64,000 nt of DNA from UMGS1519 sp050951095 (GTDB lineage: Bacteria > Actinomycetota > Coriobacteriia > Coriobacteriales > Eggerthellaceae), in the NCBI GenBank assembly GCA_050951095.1, contig JBMNIQ010000003.1, positions 186,001-250,000 of the forward strand. Reading direction: 5' to 3'. Positions within the stretch are counted from its first letter, which is position 1, and the number at the start of each line of letters is the position of its first letter. Of this stretch, positions 1-15,034 are shown one piece after another. Under the pieces are notes generated by a model that was not told the DNA's origin, searched no databases, and saw only the letters and a program-made list of their open reading frames with translations. A program made the translations under genes and the position numbers.

Positions 1-6510
<6,510 letters not shown>

Positions 6511-6527
6511 GCGCCTGGGAAACTCTA

Positions 6528-6560
6528 AGAGGGTGTGCGGTGCTTCGCGCACCCTCTTTT
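6528..6560 (+). terminator. Rho-independent terminator after rpoBC
   Basis: A 12-bp stem (AGAGGGTGTGCG pairing with CGCGCACCCTCT, one G-U pair) is followed directly by TTTT. It lies 18 bases after the rpoC stop codon. Confidence 0.9.
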
Positions 6561-6609
6561 CGCATAATGCCGACCGATGCGCGGCCGGCATGCATCGGAG
6601 GAAACACGA

Positions 6610-6996
6610 ATGAGCAAGACGTATATTCCCGAAGGGGAGAAGGCGCCGGAAAGCCAGATCGGCGCCACGCTCGATGCCCTGTATGCGACCATCGAGCAGC
6701 GCCGCACGGCCGGCGACGAGAGCTACACGCATCGCCTGCTGACGGGCAAGCTTGACGACCCCCTGAAGAAGGTCATGGAAGAAGCCGGCGAAGTGGCGCT
6801 GGCGGCGAAGGACGGCGAGCCGGACCACCTGCGCTACGAGGCGGCCGACGTGGTCTACCACCTGATGGTCGTGCTTGCGCGCTTCAACATCGGCATCGAC
6901 GAGTTCGCTGCCGAGCTGAACAACCGCATGCGCGACGACGAGCGCCCCGAAGGCGCCGTCCGCCTGTACGATACGTACGTGAATCGAGGCAAGTAA
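6610..6996 (+). CDS. hisE: Phosphoribosyl-ATP pyrophosphatase
   Basis: The protein has 128 residues. HisE hydrolyses phosphoribosyl-ATP to phosphoribosyl-AMP and pyrophosphate, the second step of histidine synthesis. The MazG-like all-alpha fold is recognisable from DPLKKVMEEAGEVALAAKD, whose acidic residues bind magnesium, and from the following ADVVYHLMVVL helix. The chosen ATG has GGAGG 8 bases upstream; the open frame begins earlier but without a ribosome site. The stop overlaps the glmM start by one base (TAATG), so the two are coupled. No other his gene is in the window, so hisE is detached from a histidine operon. Confidence 0.93.
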   Translation: MSKTYIPEGEKAPESQIGATLDALYATIEQRRTAGDESYTHRLLTGKLDDPLKKVMEEAGEVALAAKDGEPDHLRYEAADVVYHLMVVLARFNIGIDEFAAELNNRMRDDERPEGAVRLYDTYVNRGK

Positions 6997-8333
6997 TGGG
7001 TGCATTGTTCGGAACAGACGGCGCCCGCGGCGTGGCGAACACCGAGCTGGATTGCCAGACGGCGTTCCGCCTGGGCCAGGCAGCCGTCGCATTCCTGGGC
7101 ACGACCATCGTGCTGGGCAAGGACACGCGCCTTTCCGGCGATATGCTCGAGTCCGCCGTGGAGGCGGGCGTCATGAGCCTGGGCGGCACCGTGCTGTCCG
7201 CCGGCATCATCCCCACGCCGGCCGTGGCGCTGATCACGCGCCAGATGCATGCGGACGCCGGCATCGTCATATCGGCCTCGCACAATCCGCCGGAATACAA
7301 CGGCATCAAGTTCTTCGACGGCCAGGGCTACAAGCTGCCCGTGGAATTCGAGAAGCAGATCGAGGAGTACGTGCTGTCCGGCGGCGCGGATCCCGCCGAC
7401 CTGGTTCCGGGCGACGAAGTGGGCATCGTGCTGCCCATCGAGAACGCAACGGAGATGTACGTGGACCACGCGGTCGAGGCCATCCGGGCGCAGGGAATCA
7501 GCTTCGACGGCTGGAAGATAGCCCTGGACACCGGCCATGGCGCCTCGTCGGGCACCACGGTGCAGGCGCTGGAGCGCCTGGGCGCCGATGTCACGCTGAT
7601 CAACGACGACTTCAACGGCACGGACATCAACGTCGAGTGCGGCTCCACGCACCTGGGCCCCGTCAAGGAGCTGGTGGCCCGCATCGGAGCCGACCTGGGC
7701 ATTGCCCACGATGGGGACGCGGACCGCGTCATGCTGGTGGATGCCGAGGGCAACGAGCTGGACGGCGACGTCATCGAGGCCGTCTGCGCGGTCGACATGA
7801 AGGAGCGCGGCTTGCTGTCCGGCAATACGGCCGTTTCCACCGTCATGTGCAACCTGGGCTTCCGCAAGGCCATGAAGGCGCATGGCATCTCCGTGGAGCT
7901 GACGCAGGTGGGCGATCGCCACGTGCTGGAGCGCATGCGCGAAGGCGGCTATGCCATCGGCGGCGAGCAGAGCGGCCATATGATCTTCCTGGATTACAAC
8001 TCCACGGGCGACGGAATGATGACGGCCTGCCTGTTCATTGCCGCATGCGTTCGTTCGGGAAAGACGGCCGCGGAGGCTGCGAAGGTCATGACGCGCTGCC
8101 CGCAGGTGCTGAAGAACGTTCCCGTGGCGAACAAGGATGCGCTGGCGGACAACGCCGCCATCGCCGATGCCGTGGCGGCCGCCCGCAAGGAGATGGGCGA
8201 TGACGGACAGGTGCTCGTGCGCGCCAGCGGCACGGAGCCGCTCATCCGCGTGATGGTGGAGGCGCAGGACATCGACAAGGCCCAGGAGACGGCCGACGCG
8301 ATTGCTGCCGTGGTGGAACGGGAACTGGCATGA
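6996..8333 (+). CDS. glmM: Phosphoglucosamine mutase
   Basis: This 445-residue enzyme converts glucosamine-6-phosphate to glucosamine-1-phosphate for UDP-GlcNAc synthesis. The phosphoserine loop is ISASHNPPEYNG, with the catalytic serine at residue 95. The magnesium loop HDGDADRVML lies near residue 239, and the C-terminal phosphate-binding loop RASGTEPLIRVM is present. Length is normal for GlmM. The start overlaps the hisE stop and the stop overlaps the next start (ATGA), giving a tight three-gene unit. GlmS (60246) and GlmU (17437), the enzymes before and after it in the pathway, are elsewhere in this window. Confidence 0.97.
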   Translation: MGALFGTDGARGVANTELDCQTAFRLGQAAVAFLGTTIVLGKDTRLSGDMLESAVEAGVMSLGGTVLSAGIIPTPAVALITRQMHADAGIVISASHNPPEYNGIKFFDGQGYKLPVEFEKQIEEYVLSGGADPADLVPGDEVGIVLPIENATEMYVDHAVEAIRAQGISFDGWKIALDTGHGASSGTTVQALERLGADVTLINDDFNGTDINVECGSTHLGPVKELVARIGADLGIAHDGDADRVMLVDAEGNELDGDVIEAVCAVDMKERGLLSGNTAVSTVMCNLGFRKAMKAHGISVELTQVGDRHVLERMREGGYAIGGEQSGHMIFLDYNSTGDGMMTACLFIAACVRSGKTAAEAAKVMTRCPQVLKNVPVANKDALADNAAIADAVAAARKEMGDDGQVLVRASGTEPLIRVMVEAQDIDKAQETADAIAAVVERELA

Positions 8334-9307
8334 TCTCGAACGCAGCGATGCAGACGGAGGGCCGGAAGGGTGCTGCACGCCTCCTGATATGCGTGTTTTC
8401 CGCGGTGCTGGCGTGTCTGGCGCTGGCGGGATGCAGCAGCACGAACGGCGAATCCGCCGACGGGTCCTCCGGTTCCGCGGACACCGCATCGCAACAGAAG
8501 ACCACCGTGTCCGTGCTGTGCGCGGACCAGCTGGCGGGCCCGCTGTCCGAGCTCGAGCAGCTGTACGCCTCCGAGAATGACGACGTGCAGTTTGCCCAGA
8601 AGAGCGAAGGGACCGGCAAGGCCCTGGCGAAGGACCTGGCGGACAATGCGGAAGACGCCGCTGCGGCCGCTGCAGCCGACGCGTCTGAGGGCACGGATGC
8701 CAGCACCGCAGAAACGGCGGACGACGCCGACTACTCGCTGGTCGTGGGCCTGTCCGACAGTGCGGAAAGCGCTGCCCAGAAGGCGGGGCAGATCGACGGC
8801 GACACGGTATCGGACCTGGTCGGCGACACGCTCGTCATTGCGGCGGGAACGGACGGCAAGGCTGCGTCCGTGACGGTCAACGACCTGGTTGCCGGGAAGT
8901 ACCCGCTGCTGATGGCCCCGGCCGACAGCGCGCTGGGCACGCTGCAGCGCCAGGCGCTCCGGCAGCTGGGCGCGCAGACGGCAAGCGGCGCATACGTGGG
9001 CGCGTTGGCGAAAAAGGGGGCGGTGAAGACCGCGAAATCCGCCACCAGCGTGTTCGCGAAGCTCTCCGAGAGCACGGGGAGGACCGTGTCCATCGTCCGC
9101 GCCTCCGACGTGTACCGCTACGGCGGCGCGAAGGTCGTGGGCGAGATTCCCGCGCACGCCTATACGGCGCCGGTGTACTCGTCGGCGCTGACCGCGTACG
9201 CGAACGACGCGCAGCTGGATGCGGCCCGGAAGTTCCTGGAATGGTGCACGACGGATGCCGATGCGCAGCGCATCTGGCAGAAATGGGGCTTCAAGCTGGC
9301 AGCGTAA
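8330..9307 (+). CDS. ModA-like periplasmic-binding-protein-fold lipoprotein
   Basis: The 325-residue protein begins with a lipoprotein signal peptide: basic GRKGAAR, a hydrophobic stretch and the lipobox LALAGC, giving lipidated Cys35. It should be anchored outside the membrane. The body resembles class II extracellular solute-binding proteins of the molybdate-binding (ModA) type, notably the C-terminal YSSALTAYANDAQLDAARKF and FLEWCTTDADAQRIW pattern. A low-complexity Ala/Asp/Glu insertion lies at about residues 100-135. No permease or ATPase gene is nearby, so the ligand is unknown. The start overlaps the glmM stop by four bases; ATG 8348 is an alternative. Confidence 0.75.
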   Translation: MISNAAMQTEGRKGAARLLICVFSAVLACLALAGCSSTNGESADGSSGSADTASQQKTTVSVLCADQLAGPLSELEQLYASENDDVQFAQKSEGTGKALAKDLADNAEDAAAAAAADASEGTDASTAETADDADYSLVVGLSDSAESAAQKAGQIDGDTVSDLVGDTLVIAAGTDGKAASVTVNDLVAGKYPLLMAPADSALGTLQRQALRQLGAQTASGAYVGALAKKGAVKTAKSATSVFAKLSESTGRTVSIVRASDVYRYGGAKVVGEIPAHAYTAPVYSSALTAYANDAQLDAARKFLEWCTTDADAQRIWQKWGFKLAA

Positions 9308-9476
9308 TCAGACGGGACGCATGTACGGCGCCCGTGGCGGTTAACCGCCTATAACATGTACGTATGCTGTAGAAACGCATGGTAAGAGGCAGGTTTTGTG
9401 CGCATATGCTAAACTAGCGTGCGCTAAAAATCTACCGGCCCGCGTCAAGCGGGTCGTTGAGTGAAAAGGAAGTGTT

Positions 9477-10277
9477 ATGTCCGGACATTCTAAGTGGGCT
9501 ACCACCAAGCATCGTAAGGCAGCGCAGGACGCCAAGCGCTCCGCACTGTTCTCCAAGCTTTCCCGCAACATCACTGTTGCCGCGAAGGAGGGTGGCGACC
9601 CCAATCCCGACAACAACGCTTCGCTGGCCGCCGCTATCGAGAAGGCAAAGGCGAACTCGCTGCCCAAGGATAAGATCAAGACCGCCATCGACAAGGCGTT
9701 CGGCACCGGCAAGGATGCTGCAAGCTACGAGACCATCACGTACGAGGGCTACGGCCCCGCGGGTGTGGCCGTGCTGTGCGAGGCTCTGACGGACAACCGC
9801 AACCGCACGGCTGCGGACGTCTCCTCTGCATTCCGCCATGCGAACGGCAACCTGGGCACGCCGGGCTCCGTTGCGTTCCAGTTCGACCGCAAGGGCCAGA
9901 TCCTGGTTGAGAAGATCATCAAGAGCGACGAGAAGAAGGTTCCCGATAAGGAGAACGCCGTCGACGAGGACGAGTTCATGATGGCCGTTGCCGAGGCCGG
10001 TGGCGAGGACTACGAGGATGCCGGCGACGAGTGGGTCGTGACCACGGCCCCCGGCGACCTGATGGCCGTGAAGAAGGCACTGGAGGAGCAGGGCATCGAG
10101 ACGAAGGGCGCCGAGCTCACCATGATCCCGAAGAACTACACCCAGGTGTCCGTGGAGGACGCGAAGAAGGTCATGCGCCTGGTGGACAAGCTGGAGGAGC
10201 TGGAAGACCTGCAGAACGTCTACCACACCATGGAGATCACGGACGAGATCGCTGCTGCGCTGGAGGAAGAGGACTAA
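9477..10277 (+). CDS. yebC: YebC/TACO1 family translation or transcription regulator
   Basis: This 266-residue protein opens with the family hallmark MSGHSKWATTKHRKAAQDAK and continues with DPNPDNNASLAAAIEKAKAN and YEGYGPAGVAVLCEALTDNR. Family members act either as DNA-binding regulators or, in the TACO1/YebC branch, as ribosome-associated factors that help translate proline-rich stretches; which applies cannot be seen from sequence. It is slightly longer than usual owing to an acidic, lysine-rich segment near residues 145-180. It stands alone between a 170-bp upstream gap and a terminator. Confidence 0.95.
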   Translation: MSGHSKWATTKHRKAAQDAKRSALFSKLSRNITVAAKEGGDPNPDNNASLAAAIEKAKANSLPKDKIKTAIDKAFGTGKDAASYETITYEGYGPAGVAVLCEALTDNRNRTAADVSSAFRHANGNLGTPGSVAFQFDRKGQILVEKIIKSDEKKVPDKENAVDEDEFMMAVAEAGGEDYEDAGDEWVVTTAPGDLMAVKKALEEQGIETKGAELTMIPKNYTQVSVEDAKKVMRLVDKLEELEDLQNVYHTMEITDEIAAALEEED

Positions 10278-10312
10278 CCGTCCGAAGCGCTGTCGCCCTC
10301 ATCGATTTGCAG

Positions 10313-10342
10313 ACGCGTCCGGGGAAACCCGGGCGCGTTTTT
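10313..10342 (+). terminator. Rho-independent terminator after yebC
   Basis: A GC-rich hairpin (ACGCG plus CCGG pairing with CCGG plus CGCGT around a short loop) is followed by TTTTT. Confidence 0.85.
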
Positions 10343-10468
10343 CATTCGCCCGAAAAATATGCGTGATTTTCTGCAGGCTCCCAAACCGCTGGGAAACCGT
10401 GATACATTACTTACAGCTTCAAATCAAAACGCACTTTAACCATTCTACCGAAGAGGAGCATGCGGTCC

Positions 10469-11560
10469 GTGGCTCGCAATACGACATACTCATCCGACCC
10501 TGCCGCATCCGATTTCCCCAGCCAGTCTGCGCCGGTTGCCCCTGCCTCGCCGTTTCGGCGCGCGTCTTCCGATCGCGCGTCATCCGAGCGTGCGTCCCAC
10601 GCTGCGGCGCACCGGTCTTCTGCACCGCGGCATAACGCCGAGATCCTGGATTTCGAGCGTCTGTCCTCCCGCCGCAACGGCCATCCAGCCGCACAAGTGG
10701 GTGCGCGCTCTGCGGGCAGTCGGCCGTCTGCGCATGCAGCGACGCGTTCCGCACGCCCGGCGGCGTCCCGTTTCGCTGCCGACCGCAACGAGGGCACCTC
10801 TGCCAGCCGGGAAGGCCGTGAAAGCCGCGAGGTTCGCGAGGCGCGCGAAGGCCGTCGGCACCCCGCATCTCACGCCGCAGGCGCACACGAAGAAGATGCC
10901 CCGACGTTTTTCGGCGAGCTGAAGCGCTCGCTGCGCCATCGCAAGGCCGATCGCGAATTCGAGAGCCATGTTCCCGCATCCGCGCAGGAGAATGCTGCAG
11001 AGCATGCAAGTACGCCGCGCGCCGGCGTGTACAAGGGGGAGATGGGGCGCACCCAGCGCAAATCCGCCCGCATGCAGGCGGAGGCGACTTCGAACGGCAA
11101 GAAGAAGCGCTTCGCCCTTCCGTTCCACATCTCGCTCGGGTCGTTCCGGAATTCCCGCCCGGCACGCATCAGCGCCCTGGTGTGCGCGTGCTTGATACTG
11201 GCATGCGCGTTCGTGTACCCGTCCGCGAAGGATGCGTACACGGCCATTCGCAACCAGGATCAGGCGCAGGCTGAATACCAGGCCATTCTGTCACGCAACG
11301 ACGAGATCCAGAATCGCATCAACCTGCTTAAGACGGATGAGGGCATGGAAGACCTTGCCCGCAGCGAATACGGGTATGTCTATGCGAATGAGAACGCGGT
11401 GAAGGTCATCGGCCTCGGCTCGCAATCCATTGCGGCCGATGCGGAGAACCAGACGGCCGCCATCGCCTCCGGATCCGTGCCGGCACCGGATACCTGGTAC
11501 TCGCCGTTCCTGGACAAATTCTTCGGATACGACAACGGCACGTCTTCAAGCAGTTCGTAG
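10469..11560 (+). CDS. FtsB/DivIC-type septum formation initiator with long basic N-terminal tail
   Basis: I place the start at GTG 10469 because AGGAG lies 10 bases upstream; ATG 10460, in frame, sits only one base after that site. The 363-residue protein has a very long Ser/Ala/Arg-rich, probably disordered cytoplasmic tail (about 230 residues). One transmembrane helix follows (ISALVCACLILACAFVYPSA), then a short coiled coil (QAEYQAILSRNDEIQNRINLL) and the DivIC-like motif DEGMEDLARSEYGYVYANE. The tail ends in poly-serine. FtsB/DivIC proteins bridge FtsL and FtsQ/DivIB in the divisome; function is inferred from the C-terminal half only. Confidence 0.82.
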   Translation: MARNTTYSSDPAASDFPSQSAPVAPASPFRRASSDRASSERASHAAAHRSSAPRHNAEILDFERLSSRRNGHPAAQVGARSAGSRPSAHAATRSARPAASRFAADRNEGTSASREGRESREVREAREGRRHPASHAAGAHEEDAPTFFGELKRSLRHRKADREFESHVPASAQENAAEHASTPRAGVYKGEMGRTQRKSARMQAEATSNGKKKRFALPFHISLGSFRNSRPARISALVCACLILACAFVYPSAKDAYTAIRNQDQAQAEYQAILSRNDEIQNRINLLKTDEGMEDLARSEYGYVYANENAVKVIGLGSQSIAADAENQTAAIASGSVPAPDTWYSPFLDKFFGYDNGTSSSSS

Positions 11561-11585
11561 CAGCTGCGCACATGCAAGAACCATC

Positions 11586-11610
11586 GGGCCCGCCTGTTGT
11601 CGGGCCCTTG
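11586..11610 (+). terminator. Possible weak terminator after the FtsB-like gene
   Basis: A perfect 7-bp stem (GGGCCCG/CGGGCCC, 8-base loop) is followed by TTGT rather than a long T run. It could be a weak terminator or only a hairpin before the next ribosome site. Confidence 0.45.
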
Positions 11611-11638
11611 TCATCTCATCGGACGGACGGAGGAGCAC

Positions 11639-12604
11639 ATGGAAACGCAACGCTATGCCGCAATCGATATCGGAACCGTGACCTGCCGTCTGCTGCTGGC
11701 GGATGTGGCGGCCGACGGCCATCTGGATATCCTGGAGCGCGGGTACGCCATCACGAACCTGGGGGAGGGCGTGGATGCCAGCGGCATGCTGCGCCCGGAT
11801 GCCATCCAGCGCGTTGCGGATCAGGTTGCGCGCTATCGCGAGCGCATCGATGCCTGGCAGGAGCCGGGCAAGCCCCCTATCCGCGTGGTGGCAACGGCCA
11901 CCTCTGCGGCCCGCGATGCCCGCAATGCCGATGAGTTCGTGGCAAAGCTGGCCTCGTACGGCGTGCGCCCGAAGGTCATTCCCGGATCGCGCGAGGCAGC
12001 GCTGACGTTCCTGGGCGCCGCTTCGGATTTTCCCGGCGAGACGCTGCTTGTGGCGGATATCGGCGGCGGCTCCACCGAGCTCGTCATCGGCACGGCGGGC
12101 CACGAGCCCCTGCTGGCGCATTCGTTCGACATCGGATGCCGCCGGGTCACGGAGCGCTTCTTCCGCGCGGACCCTCCCTCGCAGGACGAGAAGGAGCAGG
12201 CCGACGCCTGGATGCGCGCCGAATTCGCGCCGTTCTTCCGCAAAGCCGCTGATGCCGGCATCGTGCTGCAGCGCTTCGTGGCGGTTGCGGGCACGGCTAC
12301 CACGGTGGTCTCGGTTGATCGGGAGATGGCCGAATACGATTCCGACCGCGTGCACAGGCAGGTCATCACGCGGCCGGTGCTGGAAGCGGTCGCGCACAAG
12401 CTGGCAAGCGTTCCCCTGGCCCAGCGCACGCGCATCATCGGGCTCGATCCCGGGCGGGCGCCCGTCATCGTGGCGGGCATGCTGATCCTGCAGGCCGTCA
12501 TGGACTTGTCGGGACAGGACGAATACACGGCCAGCGAGTCGGATATCCTCCAGGGCCTGATTCTGGACGACGTGCGCGAACGGAAGGCACGGGGCACCTT
12601 GTAG
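11639..12604 (+). CDS. Ppx/GppA family phosphatase
   Basis: This 321-residue protein has the ASKHA-fold phosphate loops AAIDIGTVTCRLLLADV at the N-terminus and DIGGGSTELVIG near residue 140, typical of exopolyphosphatase and pppGpp phosphatase. It lacks the C-terminal HD-like domain of the long GppA/Ppx form, matching the short actinobacterial type. The chosen ATG has GGAGG about 5 bases upstream; the frame opens earlier without such a site. The substrate (polyphosphate or pppGpp) cannot be decided. The same window encodes PPK1, PAP and Rel, which make or use both candidates. Confidence 0.9.
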   Translation: METQRYAAIDIGTVTCRLLLADVAADGHLDILERGYAITNLGEGVDASGMLRPDAIQRVADQVARYRERIDAWQEPGKPPIRVVATATSAARDARNADEFVAKLASYGVRPKVIPGSREAALTFLGAASDFPGETLLVADIGGGSTELVIGTAGHEPLLAHSFDIGCRRVTERFFRADPPSQDEKEQADAWMRAEFAPFFRKAADAGIVLQRFVAVAGTATTVVSVDREMAEYDSDRVHRQVITRPVLEAVAHKLASVPLAQRTRIIGLDPGRAPVIVAGMLILQAVMDLSGQDEYTASESDILQGLILDDVRERKARGTL

Positions 12605-12673
12605 TGCGTTCGCATGCAGCGCGTCCCTGCGCGAAATCCGGTGCTCTGGTATGATGCATGCGTCGCAAAACGG

Positions 12674-12758
12674 GGGAGCGTGGCGAAATCGGCATACGCA
12701 GCGGACTTAAAATCCGCCGCCTTCGGGCTTGTGGGTTCGAGTCCCACCGCTCCTACCA
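12674..12758 (+). tRNA. tRNA-Leu (anticodon TAA)
   Basis: The cloverleaf folds fully. The acceptor stem is GGGAGCG with CGCTCCT. The anticodon stem GCGGA/TCCGC closes loop CTTAAAA with anticodon TAA. There is a long variable arm as expected for Leu, a T stem GTGGG/CCCAC with loop TTCGAGT, and an encoded CCA. A TATGAT box 19 bases upstream may be its -10 element. Confidence 0.97.
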
Positions 12759-12778
12759 GTTTCCCAAGGGCGAAACAC

Positions 12779-12814
12779 AACGGGCCCGCACGGCATCGGC
12801 TGTGCGGGCCCGTT
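12779..12814. terminator. Strong hairpin between tRNA-Leu and the histidine kinase gene
   Basis: A 13-bp perfect stem (AACGGGCCCGCAC/GTGCGGGCCCGTT, 10-base loop) lies between the tRNA on the plus strand and the end of the convergent histidine kinase gene. The symmetric arrangement suggests it ends transcription from both sides, although T runs are short. Confidence 0.75.
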
Positions 12815-12825
12815 CTCTGCCCCGT

Positions 12826-14307
12826 CTATTTCAGCGGCAGCTCTGCGATGAACGTCGTGCCTTCCTCAAGGCTGCTCTTGGCCGTCAGCGTGCCGCCGTG
12901 CTCCTCGGCGATGGCATGGGCGATGGCCAGCCCCAACCCGTGGCTGCTGGACACATCGCTCGTGTTCGTGCGCGATTTGTCGGCGCGGTAGAAGCGGTCG
13001 AACACGTGCGCCAGATCCTCCTGGTCGATGGTGGTGCCGGTATTGTTCACGGCGAATCGCAGCTTCTTGTTCTCGACTCGCTCCAGACGGGCCCTGACGG
13101 CGTGCCCGGGTTGCGTGTACTTGCACGCGTTGTCCAGCAGCGTGGTGATCAGCCGGCGCAGGCGAGACCGATCGCCCAAGACGTGCAGGTCCTCGGCGAT
13201 GTCGGATTCCAGCGTGATGCCGCTCTCGAACGCCACGGATTCGAATTCCAGCAGCTCGCCCTCTACGAGCGTGGAGAAGTCCACATCGTCGCGGGCCGCC
13301 TGCGTCACCCCTTCATCCAGCTTTGCCAGAAGCAGCAGGTCGTTCACCATCTCCTGCATCTGCTTCGCCTCGTTCTCCGTGCTCTCTATCCACTGGCTTT
13401 GCGAGGCGATGCTCTTCTCCGGATGCTCCATGAGGATGGAGGAATTCGCCAGGATCACCGTCAGCGGCGTCTTCAGGTCGTGCGAGGCATCGGCCACGAA
13501 GCGCTTCTGCTGTATCCACGACTCCTTCACGGGGCGCAGCGCCCACCGGCTGAAATACACGCTGATGATGAAAAAGATGAGCATGACCAGAACACCCACG
13601 CCCGTGAGGTTCATCGCAAGCTGCTCCCACCCGGAGGCCTCGTCTGTGCTGGCGAAGGCCACGTAGCTGGTTCCGTCCTCGGTGGTGCGCTTCTCGTAGT
13701 ACACGGACAGGTCCTTCAGGACGCCGGCGCCGTCATCGGCAGCGGCCACTTCGCGTTCTGCCTGCTCGATGGTGCTTTCGGAGGACAGCTCGGCCGTGGT
13801 GAAGTTCGTGATCTCCTCGAAGCCGTCGTCGGAGAGCTTGTAGACGGCCACGGCCACGATGTTGTCGGTGTTCGGGCCGATCTCGATGCGGCCGATCTGC
13901 TTGTTCTGGCTGGAGCTGGAAGAAGACGACGAGGACGACGAGTTGGAAGAAGACGACGAGGACGACGAGCTGGTAGAAGACGACGAGCTGCCGGAAGCTG
14001 TCGAGGAAGACGTGTTGGCCGAAGACGACGAGGAAGAATCGTCCGGCGACGGATCGCCGGGGTCGTCCGCGTCCGCATCGCTTCCATCTTCGATCTCATC
14101 GGCGCCCTTGATGGCCTTATCCAGCGCCCGGCTGAGCGAGCCCTGCACGTGGGCAAGGTCCTGCTGGTAGCTGAGGAAGCAGATGCCGGCGAACGCGGCC
14201 ACCAGCACCACTGCCACCGTGATCAGGTTCAGGAAGATGAATTTGCGTTGCAGGCGCGCGAACATGGGCGACGCGTCCTTCTCGCCGATATGGAACGGGA
14301 ACTTCAT
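12826..14307 (-). CDS. Sensor histidine kinase with poly-serine extracellular region
   Basis: This 493-residue kinase has transmembrane helices at about 24-46 and 231-252. Between them is an extracytoplasmic region opening with an acidic patch and an extraordinary serine-rich run (residues 91-133, over 80 % Ser), then a small folded segment. The dimerisation/phosphoacceptor motif is VADASHDLKTPL with His276. The ATP-binding domain follows (TLLDNACKYT N-box, SSHGLGLAIAHAI G-box). A ribosome site AGAGGAG precedes the ATG. It lies 49 bases after the response regulator gene, so the pair forms one operon. The ligand is unknown. Confidence 0.95.
   Translation of the reverse strand: MKFPFHIGEKDASPMFARLQRKFIFLNLITVAVVLVAAFAGICFLSYQQDLAHVQGSLSRALDKAIKGADEIEDGSDADADDPGDPSPDDSSSSSSANTSSSTASGSSSSSTSSSSSSSSSNSSSSSSSSSSSQNKQIGRIEIGPNTDNIVAVAVYKLSDDGFEEITNFTTAELSSESTIEQAEREVAAADDGAGVLKDLSVYYEKRTTEDGTSYVAFASTDEASGWEQLAMNLTGVGVLVMLIFFIISVYFSRWALRPVKESWIQQKRFVADASHDLKTPLTVILANSSILMEHPEKSIASQSQWIESTENEAKQMQEMVNDLLLLAKLDEGVTQAARDDVDFSTLVEGELLEFESVAFESGITLESDIAEDLHVLGDRSRLRRLITTLLDNACKYTQPGHAVRARLERVENKKLRFAVNNTGTTIDQEDLAHVFDRFYRADKSRTNTSDVSSSHGLGLAIAHAIAEEHGGTLTAKSSLEEGTTFIAELPLK
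13913..13966. repeat. 27-bp tandem repeat inside the histidine kinase gene
   Basis: Two near-identical 27-bp units (13913-13939 and 13940-13966, one difference) are followed by a degenerate third. On the coding strand they encode the poly-serine segment. The unit length is a multiple of three, so copy-number change would alter the sensor without a frameshift. Confidence 0.85.
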
Positions 14308-14356
14308 TTCGCTCCTCTGGATGCATGCGGAACGTACGGGGTGCGCCGCGGGACGC

Positions 14357-15034
14357 TTATGCCTCGGGATCCACCAAGCGGTAGCCCACCTTGCGGATGG
14401 TCTCGATCTGGGCCCGCGAACCCAGGAACTTCAGCTTTTTGCGCAGGAAGCTGATATAGGCTTCCACGTTGTTGTCCTCGGCGCTGGAATCCATGCCCCA
14501 GACCTTGTCGATGAGCAGCTCCTTCGAGGCGATCTGGCTGGGATTCGTCATCAATATCTTAGCAATGGAGAATTCCTTCACGCTGAGATGGATGGTCTTC
14601 GATCCGCAGGACAGCTCCAGGCTGTCCAGGTTCAGCGTCAGGTCGGCGAAATCCAGCTTCTCGAAGATGACCTCGCCCTGGCGGCGGGTCAGCATGCGCA
14701 GGTGCGCCATGAGCTCGGCGGGGGAGAACGGCTTCGTCATGTAGTCGTCGGCGCCGGAGTCCAGGCCGGTGATCTTGTCGGACACGGCATCGCGTGCCGT
14801 CAGCAGCAGCACCGGCGTGCTGACGTTCTCGCGCCGCAGATTCGCAACCACCTCGAAGCCATCCATCTTCGGCAGCATGACGTCCAGGATGATCACGTCG
14901 TAGATGCCGCTTTCGCCCCACTCCAGGCCCGAGGCGCCGTCGCCCACGATGTCCACTTCGTAATGGTTTTCGGCAAGGATATGCGCCAGCGCGCGGGCAA
15001 GGCGCGAATCGTCCTCGACGATGAGAATCTTCAT
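14357..15034 (-). CDS. OmpR/PhoB-family response regulator
   Basis: The 225-residue protein has a receiver domain with acidic pocket VEDD near the N-terminus, phosphorylation site Asp51 in IILDVMLPKMDG, and Lys in the DYMTKPFSPAEL motif. A winged-helix DNA-binding domain follows, ending IETIRKVGYRLVDPEA. It is the first gene of a two-gene operon with the kinase at 12826. Upstream is a pair of direct repeats with 11-bp period that fits binding by this family (15123-15141), suggesting autoregulation. Confidence 0.96.
   Translation of the reverse strand: MKILIVEDDSRLARALAHILAENHYEVDIVGDGASGLEWGESGIYDVIILDVMLPKMDGFEVVANLRRENVSTPVLLLTARDAVSDKITGLDSGADDYMTKPFSPAELMAHLRMLTRRQGEVIFEKLDFADLTLNLDSLELSCGSKTIHLSVKEFSIAKILMTNPSQIASKELLIDKVWGMDSSAEDNNVEAYISFLRKKLKFLGSRAQIETIRKVGYRLVDPEA

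Noticed and set aside
13859..14170. Plus-strand ORF with Glu/Asp repeats
   Set aside because: It is the reverse complement of the poly-serine codons of the kinase, not a real acidic protein.
12658..14454. Long plus-strand ORF opposite the histidine kinase gene
   Set aside because: It is antisense to a clear kinase with all motifs. Its protein is Arg/Gly/Val-rich and includes the translated tRNA-Leu, which is typical of GC-rich shadow frames.
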